Origin: Dipylidium caninum
Taxonomy: Eukaryota > Platyhelminthes > Cestoda > Cyclophyllidea > Dipylidiidae
Direction of reading: 5' to 3'
NCBI GenBank assembly: GCA_017562135.1
Contig: QEYB01000448.1
Location: 1,550,001-1,614,000 of the forward strand
DNA length: 64,000 bases
Below are positions 12,350-39,635 of this stretch, in pieces. Position numbers and translations under genes: made by a program. The notes under the pieces were generated by a model. That model did not search any database. It saw nothing but the letters and a program-made list of their open reading frames with translations, and had not been told where the DNA came from. How positions within the stretch are numbered: position 1 is the stretch's first letter; every line of letters starts with the position of its first letter.

Positions 12350-15300
12350 TGGCGTAAATGCGCGTGGCAAAAAGATGGGGCTAAAAATGACACGGCTGGT
12401 GGTTCATTGGTGGGTTGCCAAATACACTTCTCGGTTCAAATCTCGAGTGAAGCCATAAAATATGCCTTTTTAAATTTTTATTAGGCATTTCTTTACGATG
12501 AAAAAAGTGTTCAGAATTTCAAGTAATAAATACAACATTTGAACTTACTAAGTCTAAGTCGTCTTTTGCACTAACTTTTTAAAATTCATACAATTTGATG
12601 CTACCTAGGATGTTTTTGTTATCGAATTGTGACATAATCTGTTACGTTAATCGTTATGCTTGAGCAAGGTAGCGAGCTACAGACGATTATGTTGTACGTG
12701 AATATAACAACTTTAGTAGACTAGTGGGAAACACAAATTTCCGTGTAAATAACTGTCAAGGGTTCCCGAATAGGTGCTCCATCCTCGTATCACAAAAATT
12801 AAATTGTGTGATCAGTATGGTTTTTCCAAATGACTTTCCTTCCAAGTAGGAGAATCGAGTGGTACCTCTTCCTATAGTACCTCTTCCTATATGCGAGCAT
12901 TTTTGCAGATTATAAAAATGAGAGCTTATCATAAAGGAGAGTAAGTAACGGGAAAGCTTTGTTCCTGACGCGCAAACACTTTCAACTCCACACTATGCAG
13001 TCGTCTCTTCCTTGAACAAAAGCTATTTTATGCAACTTATCCATCATTTAATTGGCTCTTAAGTTATGACATATTTATTTCAAGTAGCCTTCTCACCTAG
13101 AGAGATACCATCCTGTTAGATTTTTCTACAGATGCATCATTACAATTCTATATATGTATACTGGAGTTAATTTATAATTTCTGGCAACGTCACCGGCAGC
13201 TCTGGCATCACAAGTATTTCCCCCACCGACCTCCTGCCTCAGAGATTCTAAAGTGCATGTCCAAATAGCGTTGTTGCATTCACAATAATTATCTCAAATA
13301 CAGAACGCACCACTTGGGCGACTCTTTCCACGGTCAAGTTCATTCTATTATCAACATTACCCTTGGAGATAGTCATCAACATAATTACACCCATTATCTC
13401 GTGCTCTTTTTTCCTAGTCTTCGGGGAATTGCAATTAACAACCAACTCGATATTTGCGCCCTAAAGCATGTTTGAAAATCCACGGGAACCACTCCAGAAT
13501 CAGCACAATTCAGTTCGAACTTCTCGCTTAGTTTGCCACGTCTTTTATTCTCCTTTTAAACTCACGACGCATTCTACTTCATATCCCTTAAAATCATTTT
13601 GCGTAGCGTAATTTTCCGGTAAAGCCTTTAACACCCTAACTGTTCCTTTGTCATTTCGGCTAACCCATTCCTTGATTCGTACACTCTACCATTCACCATC
13701 ACGTCCTTTTGCCAAATATCCAACAAACAATTAAATTGGGGAGACAAATTTGATGGGCGAAGAATTAAAGCGAGGAGTCATAAATGCTCCCACATTCGAT
13801 AATGCGAGTGGGAGTGTCTATTAAGAAATTAACGTCTGTGAGACCACTAAATTCATCGAATGTGAGCTAGGCTTCTCGGATAGGGAACCATTGATGGCAA
13901 TGATGGTCATCAATCCCTCCCTCCCTGCCTCTCCCCTCTCCTTCAGTTGTACCCGGATCCCGCGCCCCATATACTGTATGTCCCTAATTATTTACCTGAG
14001 TGGTGTCCACGATTACACAGGCTTCACTTAGTCCTATTTCTCGAACTTTTACTGATCAGATAGGGACAATAAACAAATGGTAAAAAAATCTAAAATATGA
14101 TATGCAACTTGACAGTGCCATAACGGTGAGAGGGCATAAGCAACAAATGCTCGCGGTGAAGGGAAGAATTAATGCGGTATAATTGGCACAACTATTTGTA
14201 TTATTTAGCCTGCTCTAACATAGTGAACATAAATAGCGTCGGCAATCTAATGCCCCCTCCTACTAATGGCAGTTGCGCAAATGTGTACACTCCTCCCATT
14301 GCAATTTCGCAAATGGATGGGGATGCGGATGCGCCAGGGTAATGGGCTCTGAGAAAATTGACAAGACCACGGTGGGGTAAATAGCCTTTCCGTACAAACG
14401 CAAATTCCTTTGGTTAGTCAGCCATCCCACCTTAAGTGGGTGACTCGCGATCGGCCCCGCCAATCCTACCGGACCGGTTGAAGCTCCTTTAGCCAAGTCG
14501 ACACGCGTCAGTCACGGAGAGTCCACGGAAAGTGTGACGGTGGCATTGCAGTTGACTGACTTACAAATACTACTTCGCAGTGATTTTAACAGTGGTCATC
14601 GGCCAACTTGTTGCAGTTCCGCCTCGGGCAACAGGTCAATCAGGTCTATTCGACCAGCTCGGATCGCGGAAATCTAGAGGATTTTCGTATACGCATATTC
14701 TGTTACGACTTTATTCGGCCAACCTTAAAGCAGCCGAACGGTGGGGCCGCGCCGTCTCACCGATTGCCACAGAGTGTCTTCAGCGCCAAGCCTCTGCGAA
14801 CCAACGTATCCGTTTGGCGGATCACTAGGTAGTAACGACTCGGACAATGGGGGAGATTTGGACGCACCGGCCAGTTAAAACTAGTACAGAAATTGGCATC
14901 TCGTCTTCCCCTGTATCGCCGCAGTTCTTGCCTATGGGTCTACATGGGAACCGCCCTTACATAAATGTCGAGATTGTGAAGGAAACACAGAAAAGATGCA
15001 GCGAGGGTGGATTATCGTGATACTCGGAATAAGAGACTGTGGTGAGTATGGCAAACGTCTCTTTACGCACGTAGGATGATTGATGACACCGAATGTAGTC
15101 GGATACAATCTCAAAAGTCCGAAATAGCGGACATTATATAGTCGCCGTTATTTATTATAACAAGAGACATAGTCGTCAAAATCCTCTTCTCGAGGTCCTT
15201 GTGGTAAAAGAAGAGCATCTCAAGCGCGTATATAAACGAAAAAACAACCGTGCAGAGGCTGGAGTGATGTTATGAAAGAGTAGGAAGACGAATGTTGATG

Positions 15301-15628
15301 GAGATTTTCTCTATGAAGCAAATGAAGATACACTACAAAGACACAGACGAACAAATTCAGAGGAAAAAGAAAATGCGTACAGATTTATACAGGTGACAAA
15401 AGCTAGAACAACACAAAATAAGCTGTACAAACTCAGGGCGAGACTAAACATGTGTAGGTCTATTATACAAATCAGTTGTTAAGGCGCCAGTCTTCGGATA
15501 GCTCCCCGCAAGGAATGATCCCGCGGTCCCGAGGGAAAGAGGGGGGAGGCGAGGCAACAGAGCATTCTGTACAGAAACACGTCGGAAACTAGAGCGAGAG
15601 ATTGAGAAATTTAACCAGTCGATCGGTG
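12350..15628. other. Intergenic region between POLR1H-like and GRK genes
   Basis: About 3.3 kb with no gene I can support. It should contain the RPA12 promoter and the 3' UTR of the kinase. A direct repeat of about 15 bp (agtacctcttcctat) occurs twice in tandem near 12862-12891. The remaining open frames are short and show no family motifs. Confidence 0.4.
15151..15156 (-). terminator. Candidate polyadenylation signal for the GRK gene
   Basis: TTTATT on the plus strand reads AATAAA on the minus strand, about 475 bp beyond the kinase stop codon at 15629. Use is inferred. Confidence 0.3.
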
Positions 15629-32521
<16,893 letters not shown>

Positions 32522-33041
32522 TTTTTATAGGTATTCACAAATTTAAAAAACTGAGTATGAAAACTAATAAAAGCGCTATAGAACCCATCAGTCAGCGATT
32601 GGGTAGACGGCCGAAAATCAAAGATTTGCGTTCAAGTAACGTATATGTAAACAACTCGGTTAAAACTAATTTACAGATTTAGAGAAAATAACGGATATAA
32701 CGTTTATTCTGCCAGCTGTTCCTTGCTCTTTCCTTCAATTACCCAATTTGTGTATAAACAATCATGCCTAAATTGATTATACACAATGAGGAGTACTAAG
32801 TTTTAACAGAGTTATCTGCGAATTGTGTATTTTATAACTTATATCAAACCGTCGGCATACGCAAGTTTTGTTTCATGTCGTCTATTTTTCTGAGGATTTT
32901 GTCGTTTTGGGGGGTACGTATTTTTAACGAATTACTTTTTGATAGGGATATTCGCCGCATTTTAGTGTGCTATAATTAGTGGTGGACGTATTGTTACTTT
33001 CTGATGGTTCTATCTGACTACTCGTTTTTGTAATTCCGACG
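32522..33041. promoter_or_regulatory. Putative bidirectional promoter between GRK (-) and UNC50 (+)
   Basis: The two start codons face away from each other with 520 bp between them. The region is AT-rich with no clear reading frame. Shared promoter use is inferred from the spacing and orientation only. Confidence 0.4.
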
Positions 33042-34881
33042 ATGGAGTTTTATTCAAGCGAGCTTCTAACGAAAAACGTTGTAGTTATGGGTAATAACGA
33101 TTCAAAGCTAAACCAAAAGCGCAACAAGTGTCGCAGACTGTGTGGGCAGTCTTGTTCAAAATTTTCCCTCACCGCCAGCGAAAAGGCGAGGAAATATTTT
33201 TCAAGGCTGTATAAATTTCGGCATATGGATTTTGAATATGCCGTTTGGCAAATGGTCAACATTTTTGTATCCCCCCAGAAGCTCTATAGAAATTTTGGCT
33301 ACCACCACAGTACGTTTTGTATTAGACTCTAATCTTTAGCTACTTTCAATCAGTATGCTCGTGACGACCCATCATTTTTGATTCTTTTACTTCCATGGGT
33401 CTTCGGTATGTGTAATGTCAGTCTATAACCTTATTGCTTTGCTCTTTATTGTTGTTAACATTGAGTAATCTTGTTAAATTATGTGAAAATCCTGTGGCCA
33501 TCCCTTTGCCCACCTCTTGATTTGCTACCAATGTGGCATTCTCTGTTGCACTGTTGCCATTCTTGGTCACATTATTTTAATTTTACTTTTCTAGTATCCA
33601 CCACAATCTACTCGGCCATTCTTGGTCATTCTTTTCGGGGCTGGTTATGCCTTTTTCTTTGGTCGGCGGTAGTTGAATGTGTATTTTCTGGTCTCCTGGT
33701 TGCCACTTTCATGTGGTTTATAGCAAACCGCTGGATGATACGTGACGAAAGTTTGAGTAATAGTGGATATGTATTCAGACGCCGCTTTTCCAGCTCCGGC
33801 GAGGATGACTTCGTTGCCTTAGATAGTTCGCACATACACAATCCTGATGTTGAGTGGGCCTACGCTTTTGATATTCATCTCAACGCCTTGTTTCCCTGTA
33901 TAATCATTCTTCGCATTATTCAACCCATGTTCTTTTATTGTGAGTTTACTATCGCAATTTCATTACTGGCTAACTATTTGCGTACCTATGTTAGATCTTT
34001 CCTATGTTAGATCTTTCCTTTGGTACTCAATTCCTAGACTTTGTTGTCATTGCCTTTGATCTCAACGGTGAATCATATAAGTATTCATTTTGTTACTAGG
34101 TATTTCCGACATTTCATTTGATTTATGTTTGTATCATATTATATTCAAAATAATTGTAATTTCTACACCACTAGTAGACTTATATCTATATTAATTTTTG
34201 TTTTGGGATTCCAATAGTATAACTAATTTGCCTTAAATAATCTCGACCTGAGTTTTGCAGAATTGTAACGAGTTTAATTTTTGCTCCCCCCCCCTCCCTC
34301 CCCCCAAAAAAATAATTTCGCCCCTCATGTTAATGTTTTGTCTTGAGTTGTATCGTAAAATTCAATTTCTTATCTTTTAACCAGAAAAATTATATTAGTC
34401 CATTTTATGTGTCTTTATGTCATTGTTATTTAATTAATTGTCGATTCGTCTAATTTGTAGTTATTCGGAGGCCAGCGCTTGTTGGCTGTCTAATCGGCAA
34501 TTTATTCTGGCTGAGCGGCATCCTTTACTACGTATACATCACCTTTCTTGGGTATAAGGGTAAGTGTCCCTTTTCATTTTCTCCCATCGCATTTATAAGC
34601 CTGTTCGGTGAGCTTAGGCAGGAATGAACGCATAGAGTTTCTTATATGGGGTCATTATGTGTTGAAGCTATCGATGAATTATCTGAATTTGATGATTGAT
34701 AGATTAAGTACTCAAAATATTAATCGCTATGTGGCTTTCTTCTACCACAGCTCTACCCTTCTTAAGACACACTAAAGGCATTCTCCTGGTTGGAACCCTA
34801 TACATTGTCTTATACATTATTTCTGTTATACTGCGTTGGAACTTCACTATGGCGATTTGTGCTTTCTATTCCCTCTTCTGA
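33042..34881 (+). CDS. UNC50: UNC-50 homolog (Golgi/ER multi-pass membrane protein), 5 exons, 302 aa
   Basis: UNC-50 family proteins sit in the Golgi/ER membranes and are needed for trafficking of certain receptors, such as nicotinic acetylcholine receptors in C. elegans. Exons: 33042-33309, 33340-33405, 33595-33939, 34461-34559, 34751-34881, total 909 bp in frame. Family blocks appear in order: FRHMDFEYAVWQM, FVSPQKLYRNF, QYARDDPSFLILL, ATFMWFIANRW, DVEWAYAFDIHLNA, YYVYITFLGY, ALPFLRHTKGILL and a C terminus RWNFTMAICAFYS. Several hydrophobic segments fit the usual five to six membrane spans. Compared with human UNC50 (259 aa) the N terminus is longer, and there is a Ser/Arg-rich insertion of about 25 residues before DVEWAYAF. 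The first intron is only 30 nt. The gene is divergent from the GRK gene. Confidence 0.95.
33940..34460 (+). other. UNC50 intron 3 with tandem repeat and C-rich run
   Basis: This 521-bp intron holds an imperfect 16-bp tandem repeat (ctatgttagatctttc, twice, about 33986-34018) and a C-rich tract around 34285-34305. No coding signal. Confidence 0.5.
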
Positions 34882-36067
34882 TCTGTGTCGGTTGATGCGC
34901 TTCTGTAAACGAACGGAAACTACTGATAAGCCTTACTTTATTCTCATGTTATTGACTTTCTACTACAAAGTCACTTCACATTCCTTTCTGGTTGTTTAAT
35001 TTTATTTACATAATACATGCGGGGCGTCTCCATGTATAGTATTTTACGTTATCTAGACGGATATTTAGGATACGTGGCTGTGATGGTGGCCGTTGGTTAT
35101 TTAGCGGGAGATCGGGGCTGTTCATGACGACAATAGACAATGGTGATCTAACCCTATCCGTCCAAAAATATTGCGGATTTCGTCAAGGTGTCCTATTTTT
35201 GGCAATCTGCTGTTTGGTGTTGTAACAAGTGAGAGGACATTTTTAAGAGCTGTTGTTGGTGGGGGGGGTGGGGAGGAGTTGTGAGCGTGGGTGGCGAGGT
35301 CTGTTTAGTGTTCGTGATTACAGAATCCTTATGGTGGAATTAGGTGATTTTCGTGGAAGATTTTTGCGATCAGTGTTATGGCATGTTTCGAGGGATACGG
35401 ATTAAATGGTAAGCATTCGACTAGTTATTGAGGTCTGTAGCTAAACGGTTTGAATATGAAGCTTTCGTTTCAGCAAAGTGCCATGGAGGATGTTTTTAAT
35501 GTGAATTTGAATAATTATGTCTGTATAATAAGTGGAAAGTCAAGATGTAGAGGAAACATTTACACTGTTATTCTAGGCATCTCCAGGCAACAAGCCTAGA
35601 ATCCCCCTCGTATCGCAAATTTATGCATGGAATGTCTGTATGCTTCTGGTCCTTCTGAGATATCACCGGATTCCCATATATTTTCGCTAATATATTTCAA
35701 TAAGTTTAATGGTTGACCGCTTAATTGCTAAGCATAAATATAAAGCCGTAACGAATTAGCGTTACCCTCTGCAATCAAAGCTATATATAAATAACGCTGG
35801 TTACTATGGCGCTTCTTTTAATCATTCCAGACGCCCGTGGGATTTTAGAAGTGGCCCGCAATGCACTTATCCCAACACTGCGGTCGGAGAAGGTTCCATG
35901 CATAGTTAGAGCTTTGGTTCAGGTAGAAGCTCAATTACTTCATTTTCTAATAAGACACCTTGACAATTGATTGCCCAAATCATACAACAAAAATTTTTTT
36001 CAACAAAAATTTTTTTTCTACTTAACATTTGATAATTTATGAAAAGGATGTCGATTTTAGACCTAAC
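34882..36067 (+). other. Region between UNC50 and LRRC56-like gene, with one candidate unassigned exon
   Basis: About 1.2 kb. It should contain the UNC50 3' UTR and the LRRC56 promoter. It includes an inverted repeat at 35570-35602 (9-bp arms attctaggc/gcctagaat, 15-nt loop) and a possible 39-codon exon at 35806-35922, described separately. Confidence 0.4.
35806..35922 (+). CDS. Candidate short coding exon of unknown identity
   Basis: An ATG at 35806 opens 39 codons (start MALLLIIPDARGILEVARNA) that end at a good donor, CAG followed by gtagaa. I do not recognise the family. An acceptor-like pyrimidine tract ending in ttccag lies inside it (near 35830), so the exon may begin there instead. 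The phase (0) would allow splicing to a site before 36050 in frame with the LRRC56-like exon 1, making it a possible alternative 5' exon. Without transcript data this is speculative; a chance open frame is possible. Confidence 0.25.
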
Positions 36068-38248
36068 ATGAACAAAGTAATTAGTCATACTCAACCGCCG
36101 GCTAATGTCACAAATTGTAAGCCTATCCTAAATGCAGACTGTTGCACGAAGTGGGCTGTCCCGTCAACAAATTTGCCAGTACTTTATATATTTATGATCA
36201 TAATGACGCAGACGAGTCCTGACCAAACTCAACCGAACCTATCCGCTCAAAAGACAGATGAGAATAATTTAGAAGACACACACATTTTGTCAATAAACCG
36301 ACTAGTAATTTACGATATAAGGCAACGTGTACGCATTCAGAAAGAGTTCACCAAGTGCACAAATCTACAAGGTGTTGTCAACCTAGAAATGTGCGTGGAC
36401 TCCAGTAAGTTACGGCTTGATAACTTAGGGGAACGTGTTCCAAACCTGAAGTGTCTGAAATTGTCCAATGGCATTATACCCAAAATCCGGTAAACATATT
36501 GAGTATAACAATTTGCGACTCGGTAGTGATATTGGTTCTTGTTTTGATAAACTTGAAATTCTATGGATGTCTCGGTGTTGTCTTGAATCACTCGATGGCT
36601 TAGAGGGAATAAAAACCCTTCGCGAAACCTATCTATCATTTAACGACATATCTGATACAAGTGCCCTCAAGCATTTGAATAGACTCGAAATTTTGGATCT
36701 TGAGGGGTAAATTACGGCACGATTAACGCGTTCTCCCCAAAGAAATAGAATTTACGAGAAACAAAACATAGAAGCCCTTCGAGGTTGCATTAAACTTGTA
36801 AACTTGACACTTGAAGGTAACCCGATTGTCAAAAATTTTAAATCATATTCGGTAAGCCTCACAGTGGCTAATTCTGATACCAAATAGAACTACTGGATAT
36901 GGGTAAAGGATGTTCTTCCGGGCTTAAAATATTTGGATAATGCAAAGACGCAGTCAACGCGTGTTCAGAAAGACGTTCGAAACGAATATAACTTTGAAGA
37001 TGAGTGGAATTACATAAATCGTGTAATTGATGAAGTTTCCTCTTCCCTATACAAATGGGTAAGCAGACTTCATAAACAATTTATTGTAACTAGAGAGATG
37101 AAAGTGACGGACAGAAGTCACCACAAGGTAGTCCTCAGCAAAGTGTCGCGAAAAGAAAGAACCTGCATTCAATAAACAAGCCGATTTCTTTGATTTATCT
37201 TACCCCAGAAGAAAAACGGAAACAGGTTAAAATCGACGATGATGGAACTATACATGACTTCATCTCTCACTTAAGTGACTCGAAAACAATGTACAAATCG
37301 GGTAAATACTTTCTTATCTAACAGCGTTTATAAAAAGAACGCCTTTTCTTAACTCTGCCTTGTAGCCGAACCCCTTCCGAAGATAAAGGCTGTCAATTCA
37401 AACCCTACCCTTGCGTCTATAGTATGCGGAGACATTGGAAAAGCCCAGCGTCAACGTCGAACCCCCATTTGCACTCAAATGCAACCAAATGTAAATAAAA
37501 ACAGCGAAAAATCAGAAAGTATCAAATCGGCAAAGGAAATGGAGACCAAAAACCTGGGTTTAGATAATGAAACAGATATTGCAGCAATAGAGGGATTAGA
37601 AAAAGACTGCAAAGACATCTTAGAGGAAGTAGAAGAGTGGCGCAAGGAATTTGAAAGGTGAGGATTACAAATGTTTAGCGCAAATTTAACAATTACTTGA
37701 AGTGCTTCTCGATAATCCGTAATAAACTTCCATGTTTTAGCAAGACGATATGCGTAGTACCAAAATACAAAAACTCAAAAGAATATAATTCCGGCTGCCT
37801 TGGTCGCACAACCTCAGAAACTAAACAAAAGACCAAGACGTCAACTAACGCAAGACAAACAGCTCTTACGAAGTCACAACCAAAAAATTTGAACGCAGAT
37901 AACCTTTCGCAAGATTCAAAAACTGTAAGCCTAGACTCCCAAATAGTCTCCAATCATATGATGAGATTTAAAGCAAAGGTGGGTTCATTTTAACAACTTC
38001 ATTAGTTCTAGTTACAACCGATTTTAAGAAACGAATTTGAGCCCGCCCAAGACAATGTCACTCCACGCAAAACAGTGGTAGCAAGTGCAGAGAACCCCTC
38101 ACCCTCAAAGCAAGGTTCAATGCCTAATTTTCTTCAAAAAAACAGCAATCGGCGACAGAGCTTCACACGCGATTTAAATACTAGTCCTAGCACACCGATC
38201 AAACCAAACCAGGCACAACGAACTTCGATCCCCTCAAAACTCTGTTAA
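36068..38248 (+). CDS. LRRC56: LRRC56-like leucine-rich repeat protein (ODA8 family), 8 exons, 616 aa
   Basis: LRRC56/ODA8 proteins help assemble or transport outer dynein arms of motile cilia. Exons: 36068-36489, 36527-36706, 36749-36851, 36888-37058, 37094-37301, 37366-37657, 37741-37978, 38012-38248, total 1851 bp in frame. The LRR region is collinear with vertebrate LRRC56: NLEMCVDS, NLKCLKLSNG, DKLEILWMSRC, LEILDLEG, VNLTLEGNP, then a conserved NYWIWVKDVLPGLKYLD capping block. The second half (from about residue 290) is Lys/Ser-rich and probably disordered. Introns are 37, 42, 36, 35, 64, 83 and 33 nt. Splicing the first one restores a gap-free 29-residue alignment with the human protein across the junction. 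The ATG at 36068 is the first Met of the open frame; an extra upstream exon is possible. It follows UNC50 on the same strand and converges on the BCCIP-like gene. Confidence 0.88.
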
Positions 38249-38291
38249 CCTAGTAAAATCAAAAATTACCAATACTCCAATACTGCAATAC

Positions 38292-38297
38292 TTTATT
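38292..38297 (-). terminator. Candidate polyadenylation signal for the BCCIP-like gene
   Basis: TTTATT on the plus strand gives AATAAA on the minus strand about 200 bp beyond the BCCIP stop. If used, the BCCIP transcript would reach nearly to the LRRC56 stop codon. Confidence 0.35.
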
Positions 38298-38374
38298 CAC
38301 ATCGTATTGATCGGAAACAAGTGAACGTATTTGAAATAAGACATTCTCAATGAGACAAAAAGCGTGAAAATTAG

Positions 38375-38380
38375 AATAAA
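38375..38380 (+). terminator. Candidate polyadenylation signal for the LRRC56-like gene
   Basis: AATAAA about 130 bp after the LRRC56 stop on the same strand. A second copy lies at 38446-38451. Confidence 0.4.
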
Positions 38381-38495
38381 TTGGCACCTGCACTCATCTT
38401 TTTTCATAAAAAATTTGCTGACAGCATTAATAACATTTCCTCAAAAATAAAACACTATGTAACCAATATCTATGTGCAAAAAGAAAGAGCTGAAA

Positions 38496-39263
38496 TCACG
38501 GACTAGCAGAAAGGAGGTCCAATATTTCGGGGAGACTGGAGAAGTCAACTCCCATAGCCACGTAAGTAATAGTCTCTGTATCTCCGTCCGGAACAACGGT
38601 GACAACATTTATTTCAACCACTGCAAAGGCCACACGCCTCACCAATTCCATTTCGGGCTGAACGTACAAGAGTTCGTCTGAATCCTCTGATTTTATAGCC
38701 CTAGTAAGAATTATTAAATGCGTTGGCCTTTCTTCCTCTGGTAGGTTCTGAACTTCGATTGGCAAAACAGCGACAGCCTCAGCAGCGACGATTGGTGGAA
38801 GATTGACGAACCGCTCATTAATAAGAAGAGCCGGTTTTTCCGAGGCTTTGGCCATCACCACGTTAAGCAACGTCTTAGAATCTGGGTTAGATGACGAGGC
38901 ACGCGAAATGAAAGAGTTTAAGAAACAGCGTAAATCAGAGACGATAGGGGAGCGATTGACAGCTGACTGGCATAAACTGACGATAGTCGTAAGAGAAAAT
39001 ACGATATCTTCGTCATTACCATCAGCTTTAGTATCAAGGGTATCAGTGGTTTCAGTTTTTACAACTGTTCCGACAGAACCTTGTGATATAATGTGGTCTG
39101 CCAGTGCTCCGAGGTGGAGGTTGGCTTCCTTTGGGAAGAGTTGTCGCAAGAGCTGAATTATTCCATCGCGATCTACGGACTGTGGGGCAAAGCCTTCTAA
39201 GTTAAGTTGAACGATATCTTCGTCTGCAGACTCTTCGTCAAGTTTGGCTCTCTTCGCAGACAT
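38496..39263 (-). CDS. BCCIP: BCCIP/BCP1-family protein, intronless, 255 aa
   Basis: BCCIP binds BRCA2 and p21 in vertebrates, and its yeast counterpart Bcp1 acts as a nuclear export and ribosomal-protein chaperone factor. Features in order are a short basic N terminus (MSAKRAKLDEE), an acidic segment, a core with GIIQLLRQLFPKEANLHL (human: GIKKLLQQLFLKAPVNTA), and LLINERFVNLPP, matching the human LLLSERFINVPP signature block. A C-terminal beta-rich part ends MGVDFSSLPEILDLL. It is shorter than human BCCIP (314 aa), mainly because the acidic N terminus and a lysine-rich loop are reduced. The first ATG is at 39263; an open frame extends a few codons upstream without another Met. There are no introns. 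It is divergent from POFUT2 (373 bp between the starts) and convergent with the LRRC56-like gene. Confidence 0.9.
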   Translation of the reverse strand: MSAKRAKLDEESADEDIVQLNLEGFAPQSVDRDGIIQLLRQLFPKEANLHLGALADHIISQGSVGTVVKTETTDTLDTKADGNDEDIVFSLTTIVSLCQSAVNRSPIVSDLRCFLNSFISRASSSNPDSKTLLNVVMAKASEKPALLINERFVNLPPIVAAEAVAVLPIEVQNLPEEERPTHLIILTRAIKSEDSDELLYVQPEMELVRRVAFAVVEINVVTVVPDGDTETITYVAMGVDFSSLPEILDLLSASP

Positions 39264-39635
39264 CACACGCACCGATGGGTCGTTGGCACGTGGCCCTCGA
39301 AGTTGCCGGCCAAAATGAAAAGGCCATTGACAGAGTAAAACATTAATTTTCGTCTCTGCGCTGACGGCTCCTAAATTAACATTTTTTGGACAATTAAAAC
39401 ATAAATATATCTTTTCGTTAAAGGCAGCTTAAATGCAATCTCTAACGTAAATTTTAATGCCTGCGTGCACGTCTTTAGAACTCATTACAATATGGCACCA
39501 AAGTATAGGTTTTATTGGCGAGCAATAGATCTTAGTTGCCGAACCTAGCGTTTACTTATCAAGGCTAAGTTCAAATTTGTTTACTATTAATCAAGGTCTC
39601 ATAGATACTCTACGCACGCTGGCGCGTTTGCTAAA
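39264..39635. promoter_or_regulatory. Putative bidirectional promoter between BCCIP-like (-) and POFUT2 (+)
   Basis: The 372-bp gap between divergent start codons must contain both 5' UTRs and probably a shared promoter. No TATA box stands out near either start. Inference from geometry. Confidence 0.4.

Noticed and set aside
12430..12450. tRNA B-box-like string (ggttcaaatctcgag)
   Set aside because: No A box or cloverleaf-compatible arms at the right distance.
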